64,000 nucleotides of DNA from CAYUZU01 sp964448675 (GTDB lineage Bacteria > Planctomycetota > Phycisphaerae > UBA1845 > Fen-1342), in contig CAYUZU010000028.1 of NCBI GenBank assembly GCA_964448675.1, forward strand, positions 7,620 to 71,619, in the 5' to 3' direction. Below are positions 34,435-44,259 of the stretch, in pieces. The stretch's first letter is position 1. Each line of letters starts with the position of its first letter. Below the pieces are notes generated by a model. The model was not told the origin of the DNA. It was given only the letters and a program-made list of their open reading frames with translations, and did no database searches. The position numbers were made by a program, and so were the translations under genes.

Positions 34435-34484
34435 ACAGTTATCAATGATCAGTGATCAGTGAGCAATGGACGGTTGGCAGGGAT
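34422..34484 (+). repeat. nine-unit heptanucleotide-period array
   Basis: Consecutive units CAATTGT, CAATGAA, CAGTTAT, CAATGAT, CAGTGAT, CAGTGAG, CAATGGA, CGGTTGG, CAGGGAT, consensus CARTGAT. The first units form the last codons and stop of the gamma-carbonic anhydrase-like gene, so the array has grown into, or out of, the coding sequence. Confidence 0.75.
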
Positions 34485-34620
34485 CAAACCAGCGGTGGGG
34501 GCTCGCCCGGCGGCTACGTTGCTGACCTGCGGTCGATAACGCCAGCGGCGAGGCCCACCGAGCCGTGCGAAATCTACTGCTGACATACCAGTGCCACACC
34601 GGAGGATCGCTGAGACGACT

Positions 34621-37600
34621 CTAGTCCTCGTCGCCGGTAAGGAGCTGGCGGAGTGTCTCGTTGAGTTTGTGCAGTGTCTCGGTGGTGACGTCCGGCGCGG
34701 CGCGGGTGCCGCGGACGCGGTACTGCACGAGGTCCTTGCCGGCGGATTCGAGGAACTCGGCCAGCGGCCAGTCGCCGGGGTGGGCGCCCCAGAGCGTGAG
34801 ATTGAGCTCGTCGGTCGCCATGTTCCACGTGCCCTCGCCGACCAGGCGCAGGTTGGGGCTGCGCAGTGCGATGCGCTGCATCTTGATCAGCGACCCTTCC
34901 CACAGGAACCGGATGTCGGCCTGCTCGACCGTGTCGGGCGTGGCGGGTTGCTCGGCCCCGTCCGGTTCGGGCAGGGACGAGAGCACGGGGGTCTTGAGGA
35001 AGGACGCCCCGCGCAGCCGCAGGTTGCCGCCGCCGCGGCGCGACGTCGTGTTCTCGCCGCGGCCGCGGAGGTAGACCTTGCCGTCGATGCGCCCGCGGCC
35101 GGACGGCTCCCGGGGCTCCTCCGCGGCGTCTTCCTTTTCCGCATTGTCCTCGGGCGACGGCAGCAGTCGCGCGGCGGAGACATCCTTGAGCGTGACGGTA
35201 AGCTCGTAGTCGGACGTCGCGGGGTCGATCCACACGGACCCGAGCGCCTCGCCGTCGCACAGCTTGCCGTGCAGGTCCTCCAGGCGCACCCAGCGGTCGC
35301 CGGCCTGCTTGTCGAGGCGGCCGTGCCAGTTGGCGATATGGCGATTAGCGAGCTTGCCGCTGGCGATGGCGAGCTCGGCGTGCAGCTCGATCTCGCCGTC
35401 GGCGGGCAGGTGCGCGTCCCCTTCGAGCGTGGCGACCAGGTCGGCCAGCGGCAGCCCCAGGTGGAGTGCCACGCCCTGCAGCACGACGCGGCTGTCTTCG
35501 AGATGCCAGGACCGCTCGTCGCCGCCGGTGAGTCGGACGCGGGGCAGGTCGGCATCGAAGCTGCCTTGGGGGGAGAGCCGCTCGAGGAGTCTGGCGAGCG
35601 GCGCGGGGAGCGACTGGTTGAGCTCCGGGCAGAAGCGCATGTTGGTGGCACTGACGTCGAGCGTGATGTCGGTCTGCTGCTCGTCCCACTGGCCACGGCC
35701 GGTGGCGGTGACCTTGCCGCGCTCCCCCCAGGTCGCGGCGGACGACTTGAGGTAGAACTGGCCCGGCAGTAATTCGATTTCGGCGTCGACGCCGCTCAGT
35801 GGCAGGGGCAGCGGCTGCGCCTGCATACGGGCGGCCTTGACGGAAATGCTGGCGTTCTGCAGGGGTGCTTCGGTGTGCGGCGTGGGCCGCAGTGCCACCG
35901 TGACGTCGCCGGCCCCACTGAGCCCCAGGGCCTGGACGAGGTCCTGCCAGGGCGTGGGGACGAACTGCGGGAACAGCGACTGCAACGCGTCGCCCGAGGC
36001 GCGCAGATCGAGGGTGAGGGGGGTGGCGTCGGTGCCGGTGGGAACGAGGCCGGCGGCCGCGAACTCGGCGTCGCCTTGCGCGCAGGTGAATTCGCGCAGG
36101 ACCTCGCGGTCGTTGTGGACGATGAGCCAGCCGCGGGCGTCGGTCCAGCGCTGGTCGGGATCGAACGCCTGGAGTGTGCCGCGCTTGATCTGGACAGCGA
36201 AGTGCTCCTGGCGCGGGCGACCGGGAATGTCTTCGATATGCCCCCAGGCATCGGCGTAGCCGGTGAAGGTGACGTACTCACCCGCGTCGGCCGTGGCGAG
36301 CGCCAGGTCGGTCTGCTCGTGGACGGGCAGGTCGGCCACGATCAGCCGGAGATTGCTGGCCGTGGCACCATCCTGGGTCCAGAGGCGGCCGTTGACCCGT
36401 ACGCCGGCGGCGCCCATGTGGCCGTACAGATCGCGCACCGTGACCACGTTGTCGGCCACGGTGAGGTGCCCGTCGGCCTGGTAGAGACGCTGGCCGCCGC
36501 CGAGCGAGAGGCTGCCGCCGCGTATGCGTGCCGAGACGTCGATTTCCGGTTCGCGCGGGCCGGTTTCGGGGGTGCCCTCGTCGCGGCGAACGGTGGCGAC
36601 GACATCGCATAGGCCGAGGGGGCGGGTTGTTTGCCAGAGCTGGCGGTGTTGTTCGGGCAAGGCATCGTAGAGCTCACGATCGAGCGCGACGTCCTGCCCG
36701 CGGAAGACGAGCTCGAAGCCGGTCCACGATGCACTGTGATTGAGATGACCGTCCATGCGCACGCGGGCGGGGCCGTGGCGGGCACGGAGGTTGTTGAACA
36801 GCACGCGCCGATTGCGGAGCTCGATGCGGCCGTGCGCGTCGTTGAAGGCATAGGGGAAATGGTGATAGATGCAACCGGCCCCGTCCGGCTGAAAGACGCC
36901 GGTGACGCGGTCGATGCCGGCCCGGGCCGCGTCTTCGGGGGTGAGGACGTCGATGCGCATATCGATGCGGCCGTGCGGCTGGTACTTGCGCAGCACGGTG
37001 CGTACGGCGCCGGGCAGGCGCGGCGCTTCGGCGAGGCGGTCCTGCGTCGCGCCGGTGGGCAGGCCGAGGCCGCGCACCTGGAAACTGGCGGCGCGGACGT
37101 GGTCGAGGTTCAGGGTGCCGGCCTCTGTCGCGCCGCGCCACCAGCGCGCCAGCACGGCGCCGTCGATCTCGGCATCGAGCGAGACGGGGGCCTCATTGAG
37201 CCGGCCGACGAGGTTGAGCGTCAGGCGGCCCGTGTCGGCCGCGGGGCGGGCGGCGTAGCGCAAGGTGGTGGCGGCCTGGTCGAATTGCAGGAACTGGCCG
37301 GGCGCAGGGGTCGGGTCTTCGAGCGGTACGACCCCGTGCAGCTCCGCGAGCTGCAGCTCGGCTTCGCTGACGGCGACGTCCGTGGTGCCGGCGTAGTCGC
37401 GGCCGCGAAACACGAGGCGGGTCAGGCGGGCCTTGCCGGCGAGATTCCACGCGTCGAGCTGCGCGGTGATCTCGTGCGGGAGCAGCTGGCGCAGGGTGTG
37501 CAGGCGCAGCCAGTCGACATCGATGAGAAGCTCGCCGCGTTGACGATCCCACTGCACGGATGCGAGGGGCGCGGCCTGGGCGGGGTCGCGCTCGATGCGC

Positions 37601-38205
37601 AGCGCGTAGCCGCTGCTGGTGTGGCGCCCCGTGGCGCGAAGGCGGCCGCGCTCCACCAGGTTGGCCGTGTCGCGCTCGAGCAGGACGAGCTGGTAGTCGG
37701 ATTGCAGTACGTCGATACGTGGCAATCGATCCGTCCATTGGCGCAGGGTATGCCACAGCGCGGCGGAATCGAAGTCGAGCGAGCGGGACAGCGGATCGTC
37801 GCGGTCGGCGGTGGGGGCGCAGGCGATCGTCAGGGTGGCACCGTTGATGTCGATGCGCTCGGGACGAATGTGGCCCAGGAGCAAGGCGCGCAGGTCGCAG
37901 GCGATGCGGGCCTGGCCGATGTGTACCAGTGGCGGTGCCTGACCGGCCGGGCGATCGGCGTCGTCCCCATCGAGCATACGGATGACAAGGTCCTGGATGG
38001 TGAGGCCGTGACGGATGGAGAAACTGACGCTGCCGACGTCGATCTTGCCGAGCTCGAAGCGGGCGATGGCGTCGAGCGCGTGGGCGCGGAGCCGGGCCGG
38101 ATCGGTGAGGTAGAGGTAGGCGGTCAGGGCAAGTCCCGCCAACACCGCCACGCCGATGAGGAACCGCCCCACACGAATCCGCCAACGATGGGCCATGCTG
38201 CGCAT
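34621..38205 (-). CDS. large AsmA/TamB-like envelope protein
   Basis: About 1194 residues. One N-terminal membrane anchor (VGRFLIGVAVLAGLALTAYLYL) is followed by a long beta-rich body with AsmA features: ARFELGKIDVGSVSFSIRHGLTIQDLVIRM at the start and, near the end, LRLVGEGTWNMATDELNLTLWG, the repeated strand pattern of the AsmA C-terminal domain. Such proteins form periplasm-spanning grooves thought to carry lipids to the outer membrane. Start at ATG 38205 or 38196; neither has a clear ribosome-binding site. The internal sequence has repeated short beta-strand units but no other known domain. Confidence 0.8.
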   Translation of the reverse strand: MRSMAHRWRIRVGRFLIGVAVLAGLALTAYLYLTDPARLRAHALDAIARFELGKIDVGSVSFSIRHGLTIQDLVIRMLDGDDADRPAGQAPPLVHIGQARIACDLRALLLGHIRPERIDINGATLTIACAPTADRDDPLSRSLDFDSAALWHTLRQWTDRLPRIDVLQSDYQLVLLERDTANLVERGRLRATGRHTSSGYALRIERDPAQAAPLASVQWDRQRGELLIDVDWLRLHTLRQLLPHEITAQLDAWNLAGKARLTRLVFRGRDYAGTTDVAVSEAELQLAELHGVVPLEDPTPAPGQFLQFDQAATTLRYAARPAADTGRLTLNLVGRLNEAPVSLDAEIDGAVLARWWRGATEAGTLNLDHVRAASFQVRGLGLPTGATQDRLAEAPRLPGAVRTVLRKYQPHGRIDMRIDVLTPEDAARAGIDRVTGVFQPDGAGCIYHHFPYAFNDAHGRIELRNRRVLFNNLRARHGPARVRMDGHLNHSASWTGFELVFRGQDVALDRELYDALPEQHRQLWQTTRPLGLCDVVATVRRDEGTPETGPREPEIDVSARIRGGSLSLGGGQRLYQADGHLTVADNVVTVRDLYGHMGAAGVRVNGRLWTQDGATASNLRLIVADLPVHEQTDLALATADAGEYVTFTGYADAWGHIEDIPGRPRQEHFAVQIKRGTLQAFDPDQRWTDARGWLIVHNDREVLREFTCAQGDAEFAAAGLVPTGTDATPLTLDLRASGDALQSLFPQFVPTPWQDLVQALGLSGAGDVTVALRPTPHTEAPLQNASISVKAARMQAQPLPLPLSGVDAEIELLPGQFYLKSSAATWGERGKVTATGRGQWDEQQTDITLDVSATNMRFCPELNQSLPAPLARLLERLSPQGSFDADLPRVRLTGGDERSWHLEDSRVVLQGVALHLGLPLADLVATLEGDAHLPADGEIELHAELAIASGKLANRHIANWHGRLDKQAGDRWVRLEDLHGKLCDGEALGSVWIDPATSDYELTVTLKDVSAARLLPSPEDNAEKEDAAEEPREPSGRGRIDGKVYLRGRGENTTSRRGGGNLRLRGASFLKTPVLSSLPEPDGAEQPATPDTVEQADIRFLWEGSLIKMQRIALRSPNLRLVGEGTWNMATDELNLTLWGAHPGDWPLAEFLESAGKDLVQYRVRGTRAAPDVTTETLHKLNETLRQLLTGDED

Positions 38206-38451
38206 TGTGGCGCGGCCGGGCGAATCGGGAAAGCGGCATCTGCCGCGCCGCGCCGGGCAGTTGCCGGCGGGGCGGAGGCGGGCTATGATGCCCGCGGTCA
38301 TCAACCGACCCGGGTGACGGGGCCTGTGCCTCCGCCCGCTGCGACGGCCATGCTGTAGCCGGCCGAGCGCGTCATTTCTGGTTTACGAGTGAGAGTTGGG
38401 ACGTTTTTCTGACCCCGCGGCCTGCGCTGCGCGGTCGAGGAGAGCCTGTAG

Positions 38452-38760
38452 ATGATGGGATCGATGCGTACGAGCGCCTTGGCGGCGGGAATGCGGGTCA
38501 AGGTTCGCAACCCGGGCGGCGTGCCCGAGTGGTCGAAGTGGGATGATGATGGCCAGCGGACGTCGAACGCCGTGAAGCGCCGGCTGCAGCAGCTCTTTTT
38601 CCGCGGTGACCGGCGGATCGCGGCCAGCGTGGTGTACGTGTCGAACGAATCGCTGCGTGCGCGGCTCAAGGCGCGGAAGCAGCTCAAGGTCGAGCTGCGC
38701 GATCCGGCGGGTGCCCGCATCGTGATCCTGGCGGACGCGGGCAACGTCGTGGCGGCCTGA
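38452..38760 (+). CDS. hypothetical protein, 102 residues
   Basis: Not recognised. The start is well supported: GAGGAGAG at 38437-38444, seven bases before ATG 38452. The protein is basic (KRRLQQLFF, RLKARKQLKVEL) with a C-terminal strand pattern VELRDPAGARIVILADAGN. No signal peptide or membrane segment. Divergent from the AsmA-like gene and followed by the small DUF4177 gene. A small single-domain nucleic-acid-binding role would fit the charge, but that is only a guess. Confidence 0.6.
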   Translation: MMGSMRTSALAAGMRVKVRNPGGVPEWSKWDDDGQRTSNAVKRRLQQLFFRGDRRIAASVVYVSNESLRARLKARKQLKVELRDPAGARIVILADAGNVVAA

Positions 38761-38889
38761 CCGGGTGCTCTCCCGGGCCCGTGGCGTTTCGCCGGGATAT
38801 GGCCCTTTCGGTGATGTACAATGGGCCCGCCGGTGGCGAGAAGCGGATTGCTCGCCCCTGAGCGCGGTTTGCTGCCGAGAGGAGCGCCC

Positions 38890-39102
38890 ATGACGGTTTG
38901 GGAGTACAAGATCGTGAACTCGACCGAGGCTGAGGGCGGCGGATTACTCTCGAGCCCGAGCAAGGAGAACCTGGAGGCGTACCTCAATGCGCTCGGGGCC
39001 GAGGGCTGGGAAATCATCGATCTGGGCGTCCAGGACTTCGATACGATGGCGTTTGTCGGCCTGGCGCGGCGGCCGCGGCGCGCGGGCCGCCTGCGGGACT
39101 GA
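38890..39102 (+). CDS. DUF4177 small protein
   Basis: 70 residues. The pattern WEYKIV near the start, ENLEAYLNALGAEGWEIIDL in the middle and a final FVGLARRP strand is the DUF4177 signature, a small fold of unknown role usually about 60 residues long. GAGAGGAGC at 38877-38885 supports ATG 38890; the frame is open further upstream from 38821. A TACAAT hexamer at 38817-38822 could be the -10. Confidence 0.75.
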   Translation: MTVWEYKIVNSTEAEGGGLLSSPSKENLEAYLNALGAEGWEIIDLGVQDFDTMAFVGLARRPRRAGRLRD

Positions 39103-39197
39103 GGCGCTCGGCGGCGGGGGGTGCTTCGCGGCGGGCGCGCGATGGGGTATGCTGGAGGCGCAGCGATACCCGTTTGGGGGAGAAGGAGCGACCCGGC

Positions 39198-40799
39198 ATG
39201 CGCCCGATTTCCGGCCTCGCATTCTGTCTGGCTGTGATCGTGTCTGCGGGGGCGACGACCGCGGCCGCCCAGGCGCCGGAGTTTCGCGCGCTGTGGCTGA
39301 CGCGGTTCGAATGGCCGCGGGCGGATCCGGATGCCTGCCGCGCCTACATCGACAACGCGATGCAGGCGATGGCGTCTGCCAACTTCAACGCGGTGTTCTT
39401 CCAGATTCGCGGGCAGGCGGACGTGCTGTATCCGTCGCCCTACGAGGTCTGGTCGCCGCTGCTGGGGGGCGGCGACCCGGGTTGGGATCCCGTGGCGTAC
39501 GCGATTGACGCCGCCCACCTGGCGGGACTGGAGTTCCACGCGTACATCAACACGCACACCTGCTGGCACAGCGACGAGATGCTGCCGCCGCCGGACCCGA
39601 ATCACGTCTTCTATCAGCACTGCAACGCGAGCGACCCCGACGCGCGCGACTGGCTGCACCACAACAGCTATGACGACCCGGACCAGTTTGCCGAGAGCTC
39701 GTACGTGTGGTTTGCGCCCGGCGTGCCGGCGTACCAGGCGTACGTGCGGCAGCAGATCATGTACGTGGTCGAGAGCTACGACGTTGACGGCGTGCACTTT
39801 GACCGCATCCGCACCCCCGGCACGCTGCAGGTGTCGTACGATCCGATCAGCCGGCAGCGCTACCTCGACGACCGGACGAATCCGGGTAATCGCGATTTCC
39901 CGTCATGGACGACGGACCAGGTCACGCGGCTGGTGCGCGACATTTACGCGCAGATCGCCCTGGTCAAGCCGGACTTGCGGGTGAGTGCGGCGGTGTTTCC
40001 CGACTTCAACGCGTCTGCGACACGGCAGCACCAGGACACCCTCGCGTGGATCGAGCAGGGGGCGTTGGATACCGCCGTGCCGATGATGTACTCGACGGGT
40101 GGGCCGGGGTCGGCGTGGGATGCGCAGCTCAGCGCGTGGCTGGCCGCGACCAGCGGCCTGGATGCCCACGTCGTGCCGGGCCATGCCATTTGGTACGGGG
40201 CATCAGCGACGCTGGCGCAGATCGCGTTGGCGCGCGACCGTGGCGCGGCGGGTAACAGCGGCTTCTCCTGGAACTACGTGTATTTCTGGGATGACTATCG
40301 CGACGAGGTGTATCAGACCGCGGTGGCGACGCCGGCAATGCCCTGGAAGGCCGCGCCGACGGATGCGATCCTCTGTGGCTACCTGACGGACGCCGATGGG
40401 CGGCCGGTGGTCGATGCCCAGGTGACGTCGGACCAGATGGACTACGTGGCGTTGTCGGGGGCGGACGGGTTCTTCGCGCTGCTGCAGGCGCCGCCCGGGA
40501 CGCACGCGCTGGAGGTTTTTCATCCGGATTTCGCACGCGTGACGGCGGCGCCGCCGGAGCTGGCGGCCGGCGACGTGACGCGTATTGATATCGAGCTCAT
40601 CGAACCGGCGCCGCCGGGCGACTACGACGGCGATGCGGATGTGGACCTGGACGATTTCTGGATGCTGGCGTTCTGCTTCAACGGCCCGGATTTGGTGTTC
40701 ATCGAGGGGGATTCCTGCCGGGACGGTGAACCGGACGGGGACGGGGATGTGGACCTGGCGGACTGGGCGCTGGTTCAGCAGGTATACGGCACGGATTGA
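39198..40799 (+). CDS. secreted GHL10 glycosidase-like protein with dockerin
   Basis: 533 residues. A signal peptide ends near TTAAAQA. Residues 30-380 are a glycosyl hydrolase-like family 10 barrel: FRALWLTRFEWP, NFNAVFFQIRGQADVLYPS, GLEFHAYINTHT, YDVDGVHFDRIR, APTD-like C-terminal end. A carboxypeptidase-regulatory-like beta domain (DADGRPVVDAQV) follows. The last 60 residues form a dockerin pair DYDGDADVDLDDFWML and DGDGDVDLADWALV around FCFNGP...C. Predicted cell-surface polysaccharide- or peptidoglycan-degrading enzyme. ATG 39198 follows AAGGAG. First of three dockerin proteins in a row. Confidence 0.87.
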   Translation: MRPISGLAFCLAVIVSAGATTAAAQAPEFRALWLTRFEWPRADPDACRAYIDNAMQAMASANFNAVFFQIRGQADVLYPSPYEVWSPLLGGGDPGWDPVAYAIDAAHLAGLEFHAYINTHTCWHSDEMLPPPDPNHVFYQHCNASDPDARDWLHHNSYDDPDQFAESSYVWFAPGVPAYQAYVRQQIMYVVESYDVDGVHFDRIRTPGTLQVSYDPISRQRYLDDRTNPGNRDFPSWTTDQVTRLVRDIYAQIALVKPDLRVSAAVFPDFNASATRQHQDTLAWIEQGALDTAVPMMYSTGGPGSAWDAQLSAWLAATSGLDAHVVPGHAIWYGASATLAQIALARDRGAAGNSGFSWNYVYFWDDYRDEVYQTAVATPAMPWKAAPTDAILCGYLTDADGRPVVDAQVTSDQMDYVALSGADGFFALLQAPPGTHALEVFHPDFARVTAAPPELAAGDVTRIDIELIEPAPPGDYDGDADVDLDDFWMLAFCFNGPDLVFIEGDSCRDGEPDGDGDVDLADWALVQQVYGTD

Positions 40800-40838
40800 C
40801 GGATTCGGCCGTTATCGGTGCCGCCGCCGGAGTTCTGC

Positions 40839-40868
40839 TTGAAGTACAGCCATGCGGCGACGTAGACT
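40839..40868 (+). promoter_or_regulatory. candidate promoter of the amidase gene
   Basis: TTGAAG (40839-40844), 18-base spacer, TAGACT (40863-40868), 107 bases before the start of the amidase gene. Placement is right but the match is moderate. Confidence 0.35.
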
Positions 40869-40975
40869 GTTATAGAACAATCGCGACCCGGCCGGCATCA
40901 CGGCTGGTGGTGCCGGGTGCGGGTCTGCGCTGGGATCTCTGTCCGACCCGATTTCTCTAGAGGGACGAAGCCATC

Positions 40976-43900
40976 ATGCCACGATCAATCAATCTCATTT
41001 CGGCGGTCCTCGGGGCCGCGCTGCTTCTGGTGAGTTCGACGCCGACGGCTTGGGCGCACAGCGGCGACGAGCAGGTGGAACAGGCGTTGTATTGGGCGTG
41101 CGGCGAGGCGTGGCACCCGGTGGGGTCGGCCGACGCGGGCCAGCCGATTCGTACCATCGTGGCGGCGGCGCCGTCGCTGCTGAACCATGCCGGCCAGCCG
41201 ATGTTGCCGCAGGGCACCGTGGTGGACGCCGTGCGTTGGGCGGGCCACGTGGTCGAGATCGACCTGACGGTGCCGGCGGCGGGAGCCGCAGACTGGACGC
41301 CGAGCGAGCTGGAGATCGAGAGCATCAGCGACGCGCTGGGGCGGCCGTTTGCGCATGATCCGCTGTTTGGCGGCGTACGGGTGATGGCGCGGGTCGGTGT
41401 GGACGGGACGTATGACTCGCTGGGGCAGTTCCTGCCGGCGCCGCCGGCGTCGTACCTGGCGTCGCAGCAGGCGGGGCCGCGCGAGGTATTGCCGCCGATG
41501 CCGCAATACGAGCAGGCGGGTGGTGCGATGACGAACGGGCTGGGTGGTCCGGTGGCGCAGGCCGGGCGGCAGCCGACCGGTGCGCTGAGCGGCGTGGTGG
41601 TGTTCGCGTCGGCGGGGCACGGCTGGACGGCGGGATCGTCGAACTGGTACCTGCAGCGGCCGGTGTTGTGGGACATGAACGAGGATTACGGCAACATCGA
41701 TCAGCTCAACTACTTCGTGCATTACGCGTTCAACGCGGGCGCGACGGTGGTGCCGTTCCGGCCGGTGGGCTGGCAGCCGATCGAGATCGTGCTGGACAAT
41801 GATGACGCGGGTGTGACGTTCACCGGGTCATGGACCAATGGCGACAGTCCGAAGTACTACGAGGACGGGGACGTGCTGTCGGGGGTCGTGTACAAGTGGA
41901 CGGAGTCGAATCCGACGGAGACGGCGACGGCGCGCTACACGCCGACGATTACGCAGACCGATTTCTACCCGGTGTATTGCTTTACGATCGCATCGCACAA
42001 TCGCACGGTGCAGACGTATCGGGTCAGCCACAGTGGCGGGATCACGGAAATCCCCATTGATCACCGCCTGGTGGGCAATGGCTGGATCTGGCTGGGCAAT
42101 TACCACCTGGAAGCGGGTGGGGACAACTACGTCGAGATCACGAACGCGTCGCCGGAGGCGGGCGCGATTATCGCCGACGCGATTCGTTGGGGTGGTGGCT
42201 TCGGCGATATCTCGCGGCCGGGGCCGGGTTCGACCAGCGGTTACCCGCGCGATGAGGAGTGCCAGCGCTACTTCGCCCAGAGCGAGTTGGGCAACCGCGC
42301 GGTCGGCTTCGATTCGTGGATCTGGGACATCGAAGGGTTGGACGACGGCAGTGACAATGTGCGGACCGGGGCCAAGTGGGCGGCGGAGATGAACCAGGAG
42401 CCGGCGGACCTGATGCAGGATCGCTGGAAGCGCGTGCACCTCGAGTTCCACACCAACGCGGTGAACCAGTCCGCCCGCGGGCAGATCACGCTGATCACCA
42501 CGATTTCGCCGACGACCTATCAGGAGAACTACGCCGAGATCCTGGCCGACGAGGTCGACAACGACCTGCTGGTCGTCGACGAGGAGTTCGAGCACGCGTG
42601 GTATGATCGCCCGTACCCGACGTACACGTCGGCCTACGGTGCGATTTCGGGCGAGGCCAACGGCAACGAATTCGACGCGACCATCGTCGAGCTCGCGTTC
42701 CATGACAACCCGACCGATGCCGAGCTGCTGCGCGACGCGCGGGTGCGGGCGGTCATGGCGCGGGCTTGCGTGCACGGCATCATTCGCTTCCTGAACACGC
42801 TGCCGGACAGCGAGGTGCCGCTGAACTTCGCGCCGGATACGCCGCGCTACGTGCGGGCGGAGGACCTGGGCGGCGGTGACGTGCGGATTTCGTGGCAGCC
42901 GCCGCTGTCGGACGACGCGCGCGGTGACCCGGCGACCGGGTACGTGGTGTACCAGTCGGACAACGGTTATGGCTTCGGCAGCCCGATCGTGCTGGGCAAC
43001 GTGCTGAGCACGACGATTTCGAACGTGCCCACGGGCAAGACGTGTTACTACCGGGTGGCGGCGACCAACGCCGGCGGCGAGTCGATGCCGTCGGAGGTGC
43101 TGGCGGTGCGGCGTGCGCCGGCGGGCACGAAGAGTGTGCTGATCGTCAATGGCTTTGACCGGCAGCGGCGTTTCATCAATCCGATCCAGGAGTTCGACCA
43201 TCCGGCGAGCTATGCGGGCGACGAGATCGACCGCGTCATCTGGCGGCGCAGCAATTCGTATGATTACGTGGTGCAGCATGCCGAGGCGCTGGCAGCGGCG
43301 GGCTATGGTTTCTCGACATCGTCGAATGACGCGATCGAGTACTCGTACGTGCAACTCGGCGATTACGACATCGCCGTGTGGATCTGCGGCCAGGAAAGCA
43401 CCGAGGACGCCACGCTGTCGTCCAACGAGCAGAACAAGCTGACCGACTTCCTGCTGGACGGTGGGGCGCTGTTCCTCAGCGGGTCCGAGATCGCCTACGA
43501 CCTGATCAATCAGGGCCACGGCGTGGGCTTCATGCAGAACCAGCTGCAGACGCTGTACGTGGCGGACGACGCGGGCACGTATGACGTGACGGCGGTCACC
43601 GGCAGCGTCATGGATGGCGTGGCGCCGTTCGACTTCGACCCGGCCAACGGCGCCGCCTACGACACCCGCACGCCGGACAAGCTGGCGCCGGGGTCGGACG
43701 CGAACGCGTGCCTGAACTACGCCGGCGGCGCGGGCACGGCCGGTGTGCAGTACACCAGTTGCGGCTATGCGGTGGTGGTGTTCGGCTTCCCGTTCGAGGC
43801 GATCAGCACGGCGGCGGCGCGCGACGAGGTGATGGCGCACGTGATGACGTACTTGTCGGAGGAGCGCGAGCGGCGCAACTTCGACTACGACCGCGACTGC

Positions 43901-44068
43901 GACGTCGATATCAACGACCTGTACAACCTGCTCTTCTGCTTCAACGGTCCGGAGGCGTACTTCACCCCGGGCAACAACTGCGTGGATGTCGAGGGCGAGA
44001 CCGACCTCGACATCGACCTCGAAGACCTGGGCCTGTTGCAGGTGGACTTCACCGGCCCGCTGGACTGA
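40976..44068 (+). CDS. secreted N-acetylmuramoyl-L-alanine amidase-like multidomain protein with dockerin
   Basis: 1030 residues. Signal peptide (1-27). An Amidase_3-like zinc domain is split: first ligand H215 (FASAGHGW), then H492 (LEFHTNA) and catalytic E572 (IVELAFHDNP). Between them, about 265-405, lies a golvesin/xanthan-lyase C-terminal-like beta domain (VYCFTIASHNRTVQTYRVSH, GWIWLGNYHLEAGGDNYVEI). Residues 625-710 are a fibronectin III domain, 715-960 an alpha/beta domain (KSVLIVNGFDR, IAVWICGQEST, GALFLSGSEIAYDL), and the end is a dockerin (DYDRDCDVDINDLYNLLFCFNGP). Likely cleaves peptidoglycan peptides or acts on surface polymer. GAGGGA precedes ATG 40976. Confidence 0.85.
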   Translation: MPRSINLISAVLGAALLLVSSTPTAWAHSGDEQVEQALYWACGEAWHPVGSADAGQPIRTIVAAAPSLLNHAGQPMLPQGTVVDAVRWAGHVVEIDLTVPAAGAADWTPSELEIESISDALGRPFAHDPLFGGVRVMARVGVDGTYDSLGQFLPAPPASYLASQQAGPREVLPPMPQYEQAGGAMTNGLGGPVAQAGRQPTGALSGVVVFASAGHGWTAGSSNWYLQRPVLWDMNEDYGNIDQLNYFVHYAFNAGATVVPFRPVGWQPIEIVLDNDDAGVTFTGSWTNGDSPKYYEDGDVLSGVVYKWTESNPTETATARYTPTITQTDFYPVYCFTIASHNRTVQTYRVSHSGGITEIPIDHRLVGNGWIWLGNYHLEAGGDNYVEITNASPEAGAIIADAIRWGGGFGDISRPGPGSTSGYPRDEECQRYFAQSELGNRAVGFDSWIWDIEGLDDGSDNVRTGAKWAAEMNQEPADLMQDRWKRVHLEFHTNAVNQSARGQITLITTISPTTYQENYAEILADEVDNDLLVVDEEFEHAWYDRPYPTYTSAYGAISGEANGNEFDATIVELAFHDNPTDAELLRDARVRAVMARACVHGIIRFLNTLPDSEVPLNFAPDTPRYVRAEDLGGGDVRISWQPPLSDDARGDPATGYVVYQSDNGYGFGSPIVLGNVLSTTISNVPTGKTCYYRVAATNAGGESMPSEVLAVRRAPAGTKSVLIVNGFDRQRRFINPIQEFDHPASYAGDEIDRVIWRRSNSYDYVVQHAEALAAAGYGFSTSSNDAIEYSYVQLGDYDIAVWICGQESTEDATLSSNEQNKLTDFLLDGGALFLSGSEIAYDLINQGHGVGFMQNQLQTLYVADDAGTYDVTAVTGSVMDGVAPFDFDPANGAAYDTRTPDKLAPGSDANACLNYAGGAGTAGVQYTSCGYAVVVFGFPFEAISTAAARDEVMAHVMTYLSEERERRNFDYDRDCDVDINDLYNLLFCFNGPEAYFTPGNNCVDVEGETDLDIDLEDLGLLQVDFTGPLD

Positions 44069-44169
44069 GGCGGCGGTCGCGACAGTGAGCTGGATTAGCG
44101 GATTGGCGGCGCCGGGATTTCATCTCAGCGCCGCTGATCAATATGTCCAGATGTGTTTTATCGGGTGTT

Positions 44170-44190
44170 GCGGGCCGGTGCGCGGCCCGC
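44170..44190 (+). terminator. possible terminator hairpin between amidase and GHL10 genes
   Basis: GCGGGCCG (44170-44177) pairs with CGGCCCGC (44183-44190) around a 5-base loop, extendable by GGGTG/ACCC. No T run follows. It stands 100 bases after the amidase stop. Confidence 0.35.
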
Positions 44191-44259
44191 ACCCGCGGGT
44201 GGGGCCTAGAATCGAAGTGGCGGATGTTCTGCAAGCGAGCCCCGAGCTGGGATGAGAAG

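Noticed and set aside
34422..34484. Tandem repeats considered as a CRISPR array
   Set aside because: Units are 7 bases and contiguous; there are no spacers and no cas genes.
36631..38358. 575-codon plus-strand frame opposite the AsmA-like gene
   Set aside because: No domain features, no ribosome-binding site; AsmA motifs are on the minus strand.
41828..43840. 670-codon minus-strand frame opposite the amidase gene
   Set aside because: Arg/His/Val-rich shadow without motifs; the plus strand has signal peptide, amidase, FN3 and dockerin features.
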